Shown: positions 1-9,646 of the stretch, piece by piece
Position numbering within the stretch: position 1 is the first letter of the stretch
Layout: every line of letters starts with the position of its first letter
From: G963663315 sp963663315
GTDB taxonomy: Bacteria > Pseudomonadota > Gammaproteobacteria > Arenicellales > Poriferihabitantaceae
Assembly: GCA_963663315.1 (NCBI GenBank)
Contig: OY760176.1
Span: 434,001-498,000, forward strand
Length of the DNA stretch: 64,000 nt
Direction of reading: 5' to 3'
Notes under the pieces: generated by a model
What the model saw: the letters and a program-made list of their open reading frames with translations, nothing else
Told to the model about the DNA's origin: nothing
The model's database searches: none
Translations under genes and position numbers: made by a program

Positions 1-341
1 ATCCACCGGATGATGTCGGCAATCCGGATGCCGGCGGCAATCGACATGACCAGCGGCCTGTCGGTCCTCAACTGAAGGTCTATCGATGTCACGGCCTGCC
101 GCATCAATTGTGGCTTGACCGCGAAAACAACGACCCTGCTGTTTTCCACGCAGGGTTGATTGTCGCGGTAGACATGCACACCGAATTCCTGCTCCAGCAG
201 ATTTCGGCGACTTTCCACCGGGTCCGCGACATGGATGCGACCTACTGCCCAGCCGGATGCAACCAGTCCGCCGATTATGCTGTACGCCATGTTGCCACCG
301 CCAATCAACGAGATCACCTGATTTTCAGTTGCTTGATTCAT
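1..341 (-). CDS. proC: Pyrroline-5-carboxylate reductase, N-terminal part (cut by window edge)
   Basis: ProC makes proline from pyrroline-5-carboxylate using NAD(P)H in the cytoplasm. I read about 113 codons leftward from an ATG at 339-341. Near the N terminus the product has a Rossmann motif, LIGGGNMAYSIIGGL, typical of ProC, followed by the conserved VFAVKPQ segment near residue 75. The gene runs off the left edge, so the catalytic C-terminal domain is not visible. It lies 138 bp downstream of yggS on the same strand, the usual yggS-proC order of gammaproteobacteria. The family call is firm; only completeness is unknown. Confidence 0.9.
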   Translation of the reverse strand, partial: MNQATENQVISLIGGGNMAYSIIGGLVASGWAVGRIHVADPVESRRNLLEQEFGVHVYRDNQPCVENSRVVVFAVKPQLMRQAVTSIDLQLRTDRPLVMSIAAGIRIADIIRW

Positions 342-479
342 AAAACTTGTCCTCGGAGTTTCGCGTGTGATCGATTGCGCTTCGTCCATATTACGCGTAT
401 CGATCTTCGCAGTGTTGATATCACGATCATGTATAACTCTGCATTTCGGATATGTCCATTCTCTGACCGATAGCTCATG

Positions 480-1199
480 CTACCTCGGTCTTGGCCCGAA
501 GACGGCAGTCCCTATCCTGATCTGGGTGGCGCCCTCGGCGATGGCTGCTTCCATATCCGCAGTCATGCCCATCGACAGTTGGTCGAGGTCATGCCCATTC
601 CCGTTCAGATACTCGAACTGTTCCCGGCACTGGTGAAACACGGCGCACTGCCGTTCAAAATCCGGTTCCGGTTTTGGAATGATCATCAAACCGCGCAGCT
701 TCAGGTTGGGCAGCGTTTCGATATGACACGCCAGCCTTTCGGAGTCACTGACGCTGATGCCGGACTTCGATTCCTCCCCTTGCAGATTCAACTGGATCAG
801 CGAATTGAGCGGTTTTGATCCCTCTCTGTATCGGTCCAGCCGGTCGGCCACCTTTATCGATTCGACGCTATGCACCCAGTCAAATTTCTCTGCGATCATT
901 TTGCTTTTTTTGCTTTGAATATGTCCGATGAAATGCCAGCAGGGGGATCGGTCAATCTCATTTTCAGCACAATACTTCGCAACCTGGTCAATTTTCTCTA
1001 CCCCTTCCTGCAGAAAATTTTCAGCGAATTCAAGGTGTCCGTTTTCCAGCAATGCGATGATTTTCTCTATCCGGTGACGCTTGCTGACGGCGATCAATGA
1101 TATTGAATCACTCGAACGGCGGTATTGTTCAGCATACCGGTCAATCAAATCCCGGGTCTGCCGATAGCGTTTCAGCAGTGAAGTTTCTTCGCTTGTCAT
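480..1199 (-). CDS. yggS: YggS/PROSC-type pyridoxal-phosphate homeostasis protein
   Basis: This 239-residue protein belongs to the single-domain alanine-racemase-fold family that binds pyridoxal 5'-phosphate and buffers free PLP; it is not a racemase. The PLP lysine is in LIAVSKRH (K40). Other family marks are HFIGHIQSKK and the C-terminal SMGMTADMEAAIAEG followed by RIGTAVFG, which bind the phosphate. A family position usually reading FGENYVQE is FAENFLQE here, a mild variation. The length is typical. It is the first gene of a leftward pair with proC. The 220 bp between it and argC hold divergent promoters that I could not define. Confidence 0.93.
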   Translation of the reverse strand: MTSEETSLLKRYRQTRDLIDRYAEQYRRSSDSISLIAVSKRHRIEKIIALLENGHLEFAENFLQEGVEKIDQVAKYCAENEIDRSPCWHFIGHIQSKKSKMIAEKFDWVHSVESIKVADRLDRYREGSKPLNSLIQLNLQGEESKSGISVSDSERLACHIETLPNLKLRGLMIIPKPEPDFERQCAVFHQCREQFEYLNGNGHDLDQLSMGMTADMEAAIAEGATQIRIGTAVFGPRPR

Positions 1200-1419
1200 C
1201 GCAGCCGGGTGTATCGCAGATAGTGATCGTGAATAATTCAGGGTCAGAATGTCCAGGGCTACTGGTCAGGTTCTGGCCGAAGTGGATCGCGCCTTCGCTG
1301 CGGCCAATCCGGATTGTACCAGACCGGAACCCCTGTGATATGATATTGTCGATTGTGTTAAGCGAAACTGTATTGAACGGAGAAGACTACGAAACGCGAA
1401 TACGCACTGGACAACCCCT

Positions 1420-2508
1420 GTGAACATTGACCCACAACCTGTTAATGTCGGAATTATTGGTGGCGCCGGTTACACCGGGATGGAGTTGTTGCGCCTGCTG
1501 GCATCCCATCCCCGGGCCAATGTAACGACTATCACTTCCCGCGAAGAAGCCGGTAAGAATGTCACGGATTTATTTCCCTCTCTGCGGGGGGACTGTGCTC
1601 CCCGGTCAAGCCGGGGACAGGCTCTGGTTTTCACCGATCCGGCGGAATCGGATCTTGCAACCTGTGATCTGGTATTCAGTGCGACTCCCAGCGGGGTGGC
1701 GATGACCCATGCCCGATCGTTGCTGGAAAGCAACGTCAAATTGATTGATTTGTCAGCGGATTTCCGACTCAGGGATGTCGCCGTGTGGGAGCAATGGTAT
1801 GGACGCAGACATGCCTGCCCGGACCTGGTCGACAAGGCGGTGTATGGATTGCCGGAAGTCCATCGGGAGTCGATAAAAACCGCCCGGCTGGTTGCCAACC
1901 CCGGATGTTACCCGACAGCGATTCAATTGGGATTTCTACCGTTGATTGAAAACCGGTTGATTGATGTCACCACCCTGATCGCAGATGCGAAATCCGGTGT
2001 TTCCGGCGCTGGCCGGGGGGCGGACCGAAAGATCTCCTTTTGCGAGGTGGCGGATTCGTTCAAAGCCTATTGCGCATCCGGTCATCGCCATCTGCCGGAG
2101 ATAAAACAGGGGTTGCAGCAAGTATCCGATGATCCTGTTGAACTGGTGTTTATCCCGCATTTATTGCCGATGATCCGGGGTATCCATGGCACCCTGTATG
2201 CCCGTTTGTCGAAACAGGGCGCAGCGCTGGGTATTGACCGTATCCATCAGATTTTCATCGAGCGTTATCAACACGAACCCTTTGTCGATGTGCTGGAGCC
2301 AGGCTCGCACCCGGATACGCGCAGTGTCCGTGGTTCCAATCACTGCCGGTTGTCGATACACCGGCCACAGGATGGCGATACCATCGTGGTCCTGGCGGTG
2401 GAAGACAATCTGGTCAAAGGCGCCGCCGGACAGGCTATTCAGAACATGAATCTGATGTCGGAATATGAGGAAACCACTGGGCTTTCAGGTATCGCACTGG
2501 TACCCTGA
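1420..2508 (+). CDS. argC: N-acetyl-gamma-glutamyl-phosphate reductase with an in-frame repeat insertion
   Basis: ArgC reduces N-acetylglutamyl phosphate to the semialdehyde with NADPH in arginine synthesis. The 362-residue product has the N-terminal dinucleotide motif VGIIGGAGYTG, the catalytic cysteine in NPGCYPTAIQ (C163) and the histidine region GHRHLPEI. The start is GTG. Residues about 57-69 (SLRG then DCAPRSSRGQAL) fall where relatives go directly from LFPSLRG to the next strand. The matching DNA (1595-1625) is a dispersed palindromic repeat found again at 49685-49715. The reading frame survives, so the enzyme is probably active with a surface-loop insertion. The AsmA-like gene follows after 17 bp. 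Confidence 0.95.
   Translation: MNIDPQPVNVGIIGGAGYTGMELLRLLASHPRANVTTITSREEAGKNVTDLFPSLRGDCAPRSSRGQALVFTDPAESDLATCDLVFSATPSGVAMTHARSLLESNVKLIDLSADFRLRDVAVWEQWYGRRHACPDLVDKAVYGLPEVHRESIKTARLVANPGCYPTAIQLGFLPLIENRLIDVTTLIADAKSGVSGAGRGADRKISFCEVADSFKAYCASGHRHLPEIKQGLQQVSDDPVELVFIPHLLPMIRGIHGTLYARLSKQGAALGIDRIHQIFIERYQHEPFVDVLEPGSHPDTRSVRGSNHCRLSIHRPQDGDTIVVLAVEDNLVKGAAGQAIQNMNLMSEYEETTGLSGIALVP
1595..1625. repeat. Palindromic dispersed repeat inside argC
   Basis: This 31-nt stretch contains the perfect inverted repeat CCCCGG-tcaag-CCGGGG and matches 49685-49715 at 30 of 31 positions. Here it is translated in frame as part of ArgC. A related sequence is nested in the repeat at 43351-43402. Confidence 0.8.
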
Positions 2509-2525
2509 TCGGCTGACAGTAAGCC

Positions 2526-5500
2526 ATGCTCCGATCAATACGAATAACAATCTGGACTATTGCCGTGCTGGTCGTGCTGATGGCGCTGCTGTCGCTCGTC
2601 GCCGCGCTGTCCCTCAATTCCGCGCAAGCGAAGTCAATCATCTCAACCTATATCGAAAACAGAACCGGAAGGGTATTTTCAATTGATGGCAGACTGGGTA
2701 TAGCCATGGGCCTGTCTACCACAATCTTTGCAGAGGAGGTGCGGTTGTCGAACAGCGAATGGGCACAGACTCCAGACATGCTTTCGATCGGCAAATTTTC
2801 ATTAACACTGTCTGTTGCCGGATTTCTGAGGGGCGAGGGACTGATCAGGGAAATCCATGCCCAAAACCCGGTATTATGGTTAGAGCGTCACCCTGAAACT
2901 GGAAGATTCAACCTCGACTTCAGGAAAAATACAAATTCAGCCGACCGCTCCGACCCGAATTCCGTATTCTGGAATTTTCTGAATTTCAGGCAGGCGTCTA
3001 TCGGCAAAGGTCAGGTGATCTACTTTGATCCCCGGCGCAACCTGGAAATCGAGATCACCGATGCCGTTGCCCGCGCACATGCAATCGATCAGCCAATTGA
3101 TCTCAACATGTCCGGCGCTGTGGAAAATATCCCGGTCGTGCTGGCCGGACAAATGGGCAGCATTCAATCCATCATCGAGCGCGCCGAATCCGGGGTCAGT
3201 CTGCAGGGCCACATCGTCAAACCGGAAAATACGCTGTTCATTGCCGGAACCATCAGTGAAGTCAGGCGATGGCAGGGCCTGAATCTGGGGTTTGAGACTT
3301 TTATCACCGACCTGTCTGAACTGTCCGGCCTGGCAGGGGTGCAATTGGTTCCCTACCGCGACCTCACGGCTTCCTGGCAGTGGCTTCAACCCGGATCACC
3401 GGAGACATTGCGGATGGAATCGATCAAAGTCTCCTCCTCCGCCCATGGACTGCAATCGAATCTTGAAGGACGCATAGGGCAGTTGTCCCGGTTCAGGCAA
3501 TTCGACCTGACTTTTTCTGCCAGAGGCGACCTCAAACACGCGCTGATTCCGCAAGAGTGGAATCAGGACGTGGTACTGAATACCGACATAAAGGGAACGA
3601 TTGCAGGTGACAGGGAAGATTTACGCCTGAGCGTGATTCACGGCGCCATTCAGTCGGAAGGCATGAAACTGAATTTGACTGGCACAGTAGAGCGCCTGCT
3701 TGGTGACTGGACCAGCCCGCTGGAAGTCAGTCTCGAACTCAATGATCTGACCACCCTCGGAAATTTGATAAACCGGGATTTACCCAGCGTTCCGAAGCTC
3801 TCGGTGTCTGCCGACATCTACCGTCTGGATAAAAAATTCAACCTGTTTAACTTCCTGCTTGACAATGACTCCCCGAAAATCAAGGTGCTGGCTGCGGGCA
3901 GTATCGAAAATCCGGGTGCACAGCAACAGGGCGTGATTGACTTCACTGCACAGGCCGGAACCGGTTTTATCGGTCAGTTTACAGACTCCCGGATTGCCGG
4001 GTTGCTGCAGGATTTGAACATCACCGGAACCATTCAACTGACCGCAGATGAAGTTTCGATCCCGGATCTCAGGATTGATGCAGCGGGGCAGGGTATCCGC
4101 ATTGACGGCACGGGTGAGTTTGGGTCCATCAGCCATCCCGAAACCCTGAAAGTCGATTTCAAGGCCAGCGTGCAGGGGCTCGACAAACTGAGTGATTGGG
4201 TCGGCCAGCCGCTACCCTCGACTGAAACGATTGCTGGCAGCGCAAACCTGTATGGCAACGCGCAGCAGAAATTAACCCTTGGCAACATTCAGTTGAATCT
4301 GACGGATTCCGCGGTCAGCGCCGCCCTGTCGGGTGAAATACGCAACCTTGGTAAATCGCAGACGCTGGCTATGGATTTTGATGTCGAACTCAAGCAGGCA
4401 GACTTTATCCTCGAACACTATCCCGACCTGCCGATGAAGCAGCTTGTGACCGAACTGTTGCCTGCAAAGGGCAGGGGTCAGCTACGCAGTGTGGAAATGC
4501 AAAATGGCAGGATCAGTCACAGCATGGAGAATCTTGAAATATCTTCCGATGCGGATTTGAAAGGCAGGGCCACTGGCCATATCGATCATTTGTTTACCAG
4601 GCAGTGGGGTGGACCTTTCTCGATCAGTGTTTACGGAGAACTTGGCGAAAGGAGCTTACCCTCCGTCCACTCCGATCTTGTCGATTTGGAAGGCTATCTC
4701 CACAGTACAGCCAAAGTGTCGGTTTCAGGGCAGGGGCTGACAGTTGATCAGATTGATGCCAGAGTCATCTCCGGCTACAGCGAAACCAGGGTTTCGGGAA
4801 AAATCGAAAATCTGGCGCCCTTTGAAACGACCGGGCTGGAACTGATTATCGACAGACCGAGCCTCGACGCTCTGCTGGTTGAAGGAGCCTGGCCCGCTCT
4901 GGCCAGGGAAAACCCTGTGTCGGGCAGGCTGGGTTTCAAAAATGCCGGTCAGCCCGGCCAGCTATCGCTTGACCTGAAGGTGGCTGACAGCGATTTGACC
5001 GGCCACCTTTATTGGCCGCCGGCCAATGACAAACAGCCCGAATCCGGAAACACCCAAACCGGAATGACCGGCAGGTTCACTTCACTGAATATGAATTTGA
5101 TTCAATTGTTGAAAAAATCAGGAGACTCCCCCCACTTCTTTTCACGGCAGCCCATCCTGTTACCCTGGCTGGAAGATCTGAACATAGAGATAGAGGCCGA
5201 TTTCAAGCGTTTCAGGAACAGTATCCTGCTGCTTGACAACGTCGTCTCGGATACGGTGGTACGCGAAGGTCGGCTGTATTCTGAGATTACAAGTGAAAGC
5301 GCAAGAGCAGGAACCGGCAAAACGGGTCCAGGCTCGCTGGCCATCGGGTTGTCACTGTCAAATCTGTCACAGGGAAGACTGAAATCACGGATCGTGCTGG
5401 AAGGAGAGGATGTTGACCTCTCTGCATTGGTTGGTGCGGGAGACCTGGACTACAAGCATAAGGGCAGCTTTTCAATTCAGACAGACATTAAGGGATCGGG

Positions 5501-6032
5501 CGGTTCCGTTGCTGAAATCATGGGCAGCGCCAATGGCCCGGTACTGTTCAGATTGAATCATGCAACACTGAAACATCAGGGACTCCGGTTATTCGGCACA
5601 GACCTGTTTCTGGGGTTGCTGACAATCGTCAATCCGTTCACAAATCAGGATGAGATTATTAATCTCGAGTGTGGCGTGATCCATTTCGATATCAACAACG
5701 GGCTGGCCACAAGCGGTCAGGGCATTGCGCTGAAAACTACCGGGTTCACTTTGCTTGGCGGTGGAGAAGTGGATTTGTCCGAAGAGAATCTGGACCTGGC
5801 GGTTTCCACCAAGGCCAGAAAGGGGTTGGGGGTCAATGTCAGTACCTTTGCCAATCTGATCGTAGTCAAAGGAAAGATCAGTGACCCTGAAGTTAGTGCC
5901 GGTGGACTGCTGCAGGGCGGAGTCTCTCTGGGGGTGGGTTTTTTGACCGGTGGACTGAGTTTGATCGCCAAGGGTCTGCTTGATATGCTCGAGGCGAATT
6001 CCGATGTTTGCGCGATGGCGGCGGATGGATGA
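2526..6032 (+). CDS. AsmA-family protein (large, N-terminally anchored)
   Basis: The 1168-residue product has an uncleaved N-terminal membrane segment (about residues 8-30) followed by a long stretch rich in beta-strand repeats. It ends in the AsmA C-terminal pattern of glycine and leucine around GGGEVDLSEENLDLAVSTK and SLGVGFLTGGLSLIAKGL. AsmA-like proteins of this size are thought to bridge inner and outer membranes and to affect phospholipid transport and outer-membrane assembly. That role is family knowledge, not visible here. The gene follows argC after 17 bp and may be co-transcribed with it. The exact subfamily (AsmA, YhjG, TamB-like) cannot be fixed by reading. Confidence 0.85.
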   Translation: MLRSIRITIWTIAVLVVLMALLSLVAALSLNSAQAKSIISTYIENRTGRVFSIDGRLGIAMGLSTTIFAEEVRLSNSEWAQTPDMLSIGKFSLTLSVAGFLRGEGLIREIHAQNPVLWLERHPETGRFNLDFRKNTNSADRSDPNSVFWNFLNFRQASIGKGQVIYFDPRRNLEIEITDAVARAHAIDQPIDLNMSGAVENIPVVLAGQMGSIQSIIERAESGVSLQGHIVKPENTLFIAGTISEVRRWQGLNLGFETFITDLSELSGLAGVQLVPYRDLTASWQWLQPGSPETLRMESIKVSSSAHGLQSNLEGRIGQLSRFRQFDLTFSARGDLKHALIPQEWNQDVVLNTDIKGTIAGDREDLRLSVIHGAIQSEGMKLNLTGTVERLLGDWTSPLEVSLELNDLTTLGNLINRDLPSVPKLSVSADIYRLDKKFNLFNFLLDNDSPKIKVLAAGSIENPGAQQQGVIDFTAQAGTGFIGQFTDSRIAGLLQDLNITGTIQLTADEVSIPDLRIDAAGQGIRIDGTGEFGSISHPETLKVDFKASVQGLDKLSDWVGQPLPSTETIAGSANLYGNAQQKLTLGNIQLNLTDSAVSAALSGEIRNLGKSQTLAMDFDVELKQADFILEHYPDLPMKQLVTELLPAKGRGQLRSVEMQNGRISHSMENLEISSDADLKGRATGHIDHLFTRQWGGPFSISVYGELGERSLPSVHSDLVDLEGYLHSTAKVSVSGQGLTVDQIDARVISGYSETRVSGKIENLAPFETTGLELIIDRPSLDALLVEGAWPALARENPVSGRLGFKNAGQPGQLSLDLKVADSDLTGHLYWPPANDKQPESGNTQTGMTGRFTSLNMNLIQLLKKSGDSPHFFSRQPILLPWLEDLNIEIEADFKRFRNSILLLDNVVSDTVVREGRLYSEITSESARAGTGKTGPGSLAIGLSLSNLSQGRLKSRIVLEGEDVDLSALVGAGDLDYKHKGSFSIQTDIKGSGGSVAEIMGSANGPVLFRLNHATLKHQGLRLFGTDLFLGLLTIVNPFTNQDEIINLECGVIHFDINNGLATSGQGIALKTTGFTLLGGGEVDLSEENLDLAVSTKARKGLGVNVSTFANLIVVKGKISDPEVSAGGLLQGGVSLGVGFLTGGLSLIAKGLLDMLEANSDVCAMAADG

Positions 6033-6144
6033 ATGAATATGGCTGAATACCAGGCATGAGTAGTCGGGCTTGAATAATTGAATACCAGGGGTATACGTAG
6101 TGCAAAAAGCGCAAAAGCTGTACGAATAATATTTTTATCCGTTA

Positions 6145-6219
6145 TATAATGATAGCGTGCATTCAGGTGGGTGGAAGCGTGAACACGAAATAAAGAATTG
6201 GACATGGCAACCGCCATGT
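6145..6219 (+). promoter_or_regulatory. Putative glnA upstream region: -10 box and hairpin
   Basis: A TATAAT hexamer at 6145-6150 lies 140 bp upstream of glnA without a convincing -35. At 6202-6219 there is a perfect inverted repeat, ACATGGC-aacc-GCCATGT. No clear sigma-54 or NtrC box was seen. Functional assignment is inference. Confidence 0.35.
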
Positions 6220-6290
6220 TCTGGTCCGGCGGGCTTTGACTCGCATAATTGAATTATGGCCGGGGTTACGGTCTTACCTGGAGTTTTACT

Positions 6291-7700
6291 ATGTCTGTAT
6301 CAGATACGTTGAGTTTACTTGAAGAGTGTGATGCCAAGTTCGTCGATCTTCGATTTACCGATACAAAAGGAAAGGAACAGCATGTGACACTTCCGATTGG
6401 GATGGTAGATGATGATCTTTTTGAAGAAGGTAAAATGTTCGATGGTTCATCCATATCCGGATGGAAAGGCATCAACGAGTCGGACATGATCCTGATGCCG
6501 GACACCGACAGTGCGGTGATCGACCCGTTCAGTGAGGAAACGACAGTCAATATCCGGTGCGACATTATCGAGCCTTCCGACATGCAGGGTTATGAACGTG
6601 ACCCGCGCTCGATTGCGAAGCGTGCGGAGGCCTATCTGTCGTCAACCGGCATTGGTGATACCGCCTTCTTCGGCCCCGAAAACGAGTTTTTCCTGTTTGA
6701 TTCGGTGCAATGGCGCAATGACATGGAGCATTGCTTCTACAAGGTGGATTCCACCGAAGGCGCCTGGAACAGCGCCCGCAAATACGAAGATGGCAACACA
6801 GGTCATCGTCCCGGAGTTAAAGGCGGATATTTTCCTGTGCCTCCGGTCGATAGCCAGTCTGACGTTCGCAGTACGATGTGCCTGGTGATGGAACAGATGG
6901 GCCTTTCGGTCGAAGTCCATCACCATGAAGTCGGTACTGCCGGGCAGGGTGAAATCGGCATGAAGTTCAATACACTGGTTCTGAAGGCGGATGAAGTGCA
7001 GATCTATAAATATGTCGTGCACAATGTGGCCCACAATCACGGTCTGACGGCCACGTTCATGCCAAAACCTCTGGTCGGTGACAACGGTACGGGTATGCAT
7101 GTGCATCAATCGATCTTCAAGGGCGGGGAGAATGTTTTCTCTGGAGATCAGTATGGCGGATTAAGCGATGAGGCGCTTTATTATATTGGCGGTATCTTCA
7201 AACATGCGAAAGCCATCAACGCCTTCGCAAATGCCAGTACCAACAGCTATAAAAGACTGGTGCCAGGATTTGAAGCCCCTGTCCTGCTCGCCTATTCCGC
7301 GAAAAACCGTTCTGCATCCTGTCGAATTCCCTATGTTGCAAACCCCAAGGGCCGGAGAATAGAAATCCGCTTCCCGGATTCGACAGCCAACCCTTATCTG
7401 GCGTTTTCAGCCATGCTGATGGCCGGGCTGGATGGTATTCAAAACAAGATTCATCCCGGTGGTCCGGCAGACAAGGACCTTTATGACTTGTCGCCGGAAG
7501 AAGAAACCGATTTTCCAAGCGTTGCCCATGGTCTCGATATCGCCCTCGAAGCGCTGGACAATGACCGCGAGTTTCTGCTTGCCGGAGGGGTATTCAGTAA
7601 CGATGCCATCGACGCTTATATCGAATTGAAAATGGAAGAAGTCAACCGGATGAGACTGGCGACCCATCCCGCTGAATTCGACATGTATTACAGCGTGTAA
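6291..7700 (+). CDS. glnA: Glutamine synthetase, type I
   Basis: GlnA joins ammonia to glutamate with ATP, the main nitrogen-assimilation step. I chose the ATG at 6291 (469 aa) because GGAG lies 8 bp upstream and because MSVSDTLSLLEE matches the family N terminus; an upstream TTG (6249) lacks this. Family marks are the beta-grasp domain (KFVDLRFTDTKG, MFDGSSISGW), the catalytic signatures ENEFFLFD, HHHEVGTAGQ and NGTGMHVHQS, and NRSASCRIP. DLYDLSPEEE near residue 395 carries the tyrosine that is adenylylated in GSI-beta enzymes, so GlnE control is likely. A bidirectional terminator follows. Confidence 0.97.
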   Translation: MSVSDTLSLLEECDAKFVDLRFTDTKGKEQHVTLPIGMVDDDLFEEGKMFDGSSISGWKGINESDMILMPDTDSAVIDPFSEETTVNIRCDIIEPSDMQGYERDPRSIAKRAEAYLSSTGIGDTAFFGPENEFFLFDSVQWRNDMEHCFYKVDSTEGAWNSARKYEDGNTGHRPGVKGGYFPVPPVDSQSDVRSTMCLVMEQMGLSVEVHHHEVGTAGQGEIGMKFNTLVLKADEVQIYKYVVHNVAHNHGLTATFMPKPLVGDNGTGMHVHQSIFKGGENVFSGDQYGGLSDEALYYIGGIFKHAKAINAFANASTNSYKRLVPGFEAPVLLAYSAKNRSASCRIPYVANPKGRRIEIRFPDSTANPYLAFSAMLMAGLDGIQNKIHPGGPADKDLYDLSPEEETDFPSVAHGLDIALEALDNDREFLLAGGVFSNDAIDAYIELKMEEVNRMRLATHPAEFDMYYSV

Positions 7701-7730
7701 ACAACCACGCAGCGCCACATAAAGAAACAT

Positions 7731-7760
7731 AAAAATGCCCCGGCTACGGGGCATTTTTTT
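7731..7760. terminator. Rho-independent terminator between glnA and recQ
   Basis: The stem ATGCCCC / GGGGCAT with a 6-nt loop is preceded by an A run and followed by seven T residues, so it can serve both the rightward glnA and the leftward recQ transcripts. Confidence 0.85.
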
Positions 7761-7777
7761 ATATTCACTGGCGCAGG

Positions 7778-9646
7778 TTATTGATCTGTGCGCCCGACCT
7801 GCCGGCTGTGGCGAACTTCAAACGACTCCCCCGGATAACCTCGAACCACTTCCAGAAACTCGTCTCCGAATTTTTCCAGCTTGGCATGGCCGATACCGCT
7901 GATATTTAACAGTTCTTCGTGCCGGACCGGTTTTTGCTGCATGATTTCCTTCAAAGTGTTGTCATGAAAAACCATATAGGGAGGGATACCGTATTGCTCC
8001 GCCAGTTGTTTCCGACAGGTCCGCAACGCCTCCCACAGTTCCTGATTTTCCTCGCCAACATCAGTTTTGATTTTTGTCTTTCTGGCAACTGTCTGCTTCT
8101 TTATATCTTCCCGCAACATCAAATCAATTTCGCCTTTAAGCAATGGATGTGTGGTTCCGGTGAAGCGCAGCGCTCCGAATCGTTCGGCATCGGATACCAG
8201 AAACCCGCGCACAATTAACTGTCGGATGACCGAACGCCACTGGTTTTGTGACAGGTCAGCGCCGATACCGAAAGTGCTTAAATGCAGATGACCGTGTTGC
8301 CTGATTTTTTCAGTATCCTTACCAAGCAAAACATCAATGATATGCAGTGCGCCAAAACGCTGCCCGGTACGATAGATACATGAAAGCAGCTTTTGTGCGA
8401 TTTCAGTGCCATGCCGTGTCTTCGGTGGATCAAGGCAGGTGTCACAGTTGCCACAGGGGGCTTGCAGTTTCTCCCCGAAGTATTCCAGCAGTGAGCTCCG
8501 GCGACATTGCGTCACCTCACACCAGCCCAGCAGCGAATCCAGCTTGCTGCGTTCATTGCGCTTGTGGATTTCGTCTGCATCGGAGCGCTCCAGCATCTGG
8601 CTGCGTTGCACCACATCGTTTAATCCATACACCATCCAGGCATCGGAAGGTTGACCATCGCGGCCTGCCCGCCCGGTTTCCTGATAATACGATTCGACAC
8701 TGCCCGGCAAATCCAGATGGGCAACGAACCTGACATCCGGTTTGTCTATACCCATGCCAAACGCGATCGTGGCAACCATGATCAGGTTGTCCTCGAACTG
8801 AAATCTGGACTGATTTTCGGCGCGTTCCGAACCCGGTAGACCGGCATGATAGGGCAGGGCGTTAAAACCACGCTGGTTTAACCAGAGGGCAGTGGACTCC
8901 ACTTTTTTTCTCGAAAGACAGTAAACGATGCCACAGTCTGCCCGGTGATTTTCCAGAAACCGGATCAGTTGATTTTTTGCATCCAGCTTGGGTGCAACGC
9001 TGTAGCGAATATTCGGTCGATCAAAACTACTGACATAAACAACCGGTTCATGCAGTTGCAGATTCTGCAGGATATCCTGGCGCGTTGCGGGTGTGGCCGT
9101 TGCCGTCAGCGCCATACGCGGCACATCGGGAAAACAGGCGCCAAGTTGCCCCAGAGACAAATAATCAGGGCGAAAATCGTGACCCCACTGGGAAACACAA
9201 TGGGCTTCATCAATAGCAATCAGGGAAATCCTGTGCCGACTCAGCCATTCCAGCGTATCGGCTTGCGAGAGCCTTTCCGGTGCGACATAAATCAGGTCTG
9301 TTTCACCGCTGTTCATGCGTGCGACGATGTCCTGTTTCTGCTGCCAGCTCAGCGTCGAATTCAGGAATGCGGCCTTAACCCCCAATTGTCTCAGAGTATT
9401 GACCTGATCCTGCATCAATGCGATCAGCGGCGATACCACAAGTCCGACACCCGGGCGAACCAGGGCGGGGATTTGGTAACACAGCGATTTTCCACCGCCG
9501 GTAGGCATCAAAACCAGCGAATCCCGCCCGGCAATCGCAGCATTGATTATCGACTCCTGCCGGTCTCGGAAATGGTCGTAGCCAAAGACCTGCTGAAGGA
9601 TATTCCGTGCGCTGCTATCCACCTCGGGGTTGTTTATATTTAACAT
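7778..9646 (-). CDS. recQ: ATP-dependent DNA helicase RecQ
   Basis: RecQ is a 3'-5' DNA helicase of recombination and fork repair. With the ATG at 9644-9646 it is 622 residues, preceded by AGGA; a longer reading to 9718 adds only unconserved residues. Helicase motifs in order are LMPTGGGKSLCYQIPAL (Walker A), IAIDEAHCVSQWGHDFRP (DEAH), TATATPATR, and YYQETGRAGRDG (motif VI). The zinc-binding cysteines TQCRRSSLLEYFG and CGNCDTC introduce the RQC domain, and an HRDC-type domain ends the protein (LLNISGIGHAKLEKFG). The length is normal for bacterial RecQ. Its start overlaps a 49-codon ORF by 32 bp, which suggests translational coupling. Confidence 0.96.
   Translation of the reverse strand: MLNINNPEVDSSARNILQQVFGYDHFRDRQESIINAAIAGRDSLVLMPTGGGKSLCYQIPALVRPGVGLVVSPLIALMQDQVNTLRQLGVKAAFLNSTLSWQQKQDIVARMNSGETDLIYVAPERLSQADTLEWLSRHRISLIAIDEAHCVSQWGHDFRPDYLSLGQLGACFPDVPRMALTATATPATRQDILQNLQLHEPVVYVSSFDRPNIRYSVAPKLDAKNQLIRFLENHRADCGIVYCLSRKKVESTALWLNQRGFNALPYHAGLPGSERAENQSRFQFEDNLIMVATIAFGMGIDKPDVRFVAHLDLPGSVESYYQETGRAGRDGQPSDAWMVYGLNDVVQRSQMLERSDADEIHKRNERSKLDSLLGWCEVTQCRRSSLLEYFGEKLQAPCGNCDTCLDPPKTRHGTEIAQKLLSCIYRTGQRFGALHIIDVLLGKDTEKIRQHGHLHLSTFGIGADLSQNQWRSVIRQLIVRGFLVSDAERFGALRFTGTTHPLLKGEIDLMLREDIKKQTVARKTKIKTDVGEENQELWEALRTCRKQLAEQYGIPPYMVFHDNTLKEIMQQKPVRHEELLNISGIGHAKLEKFGDEFLEVVRGYPGESFEVRHSRQVGRTDQ

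Noticed and set aside
2937..4136. Leftward ORFs inside the AsmA-like gene
   Set aside because: Antisense to a continuous 1168-codon frame and without recognisable domains.
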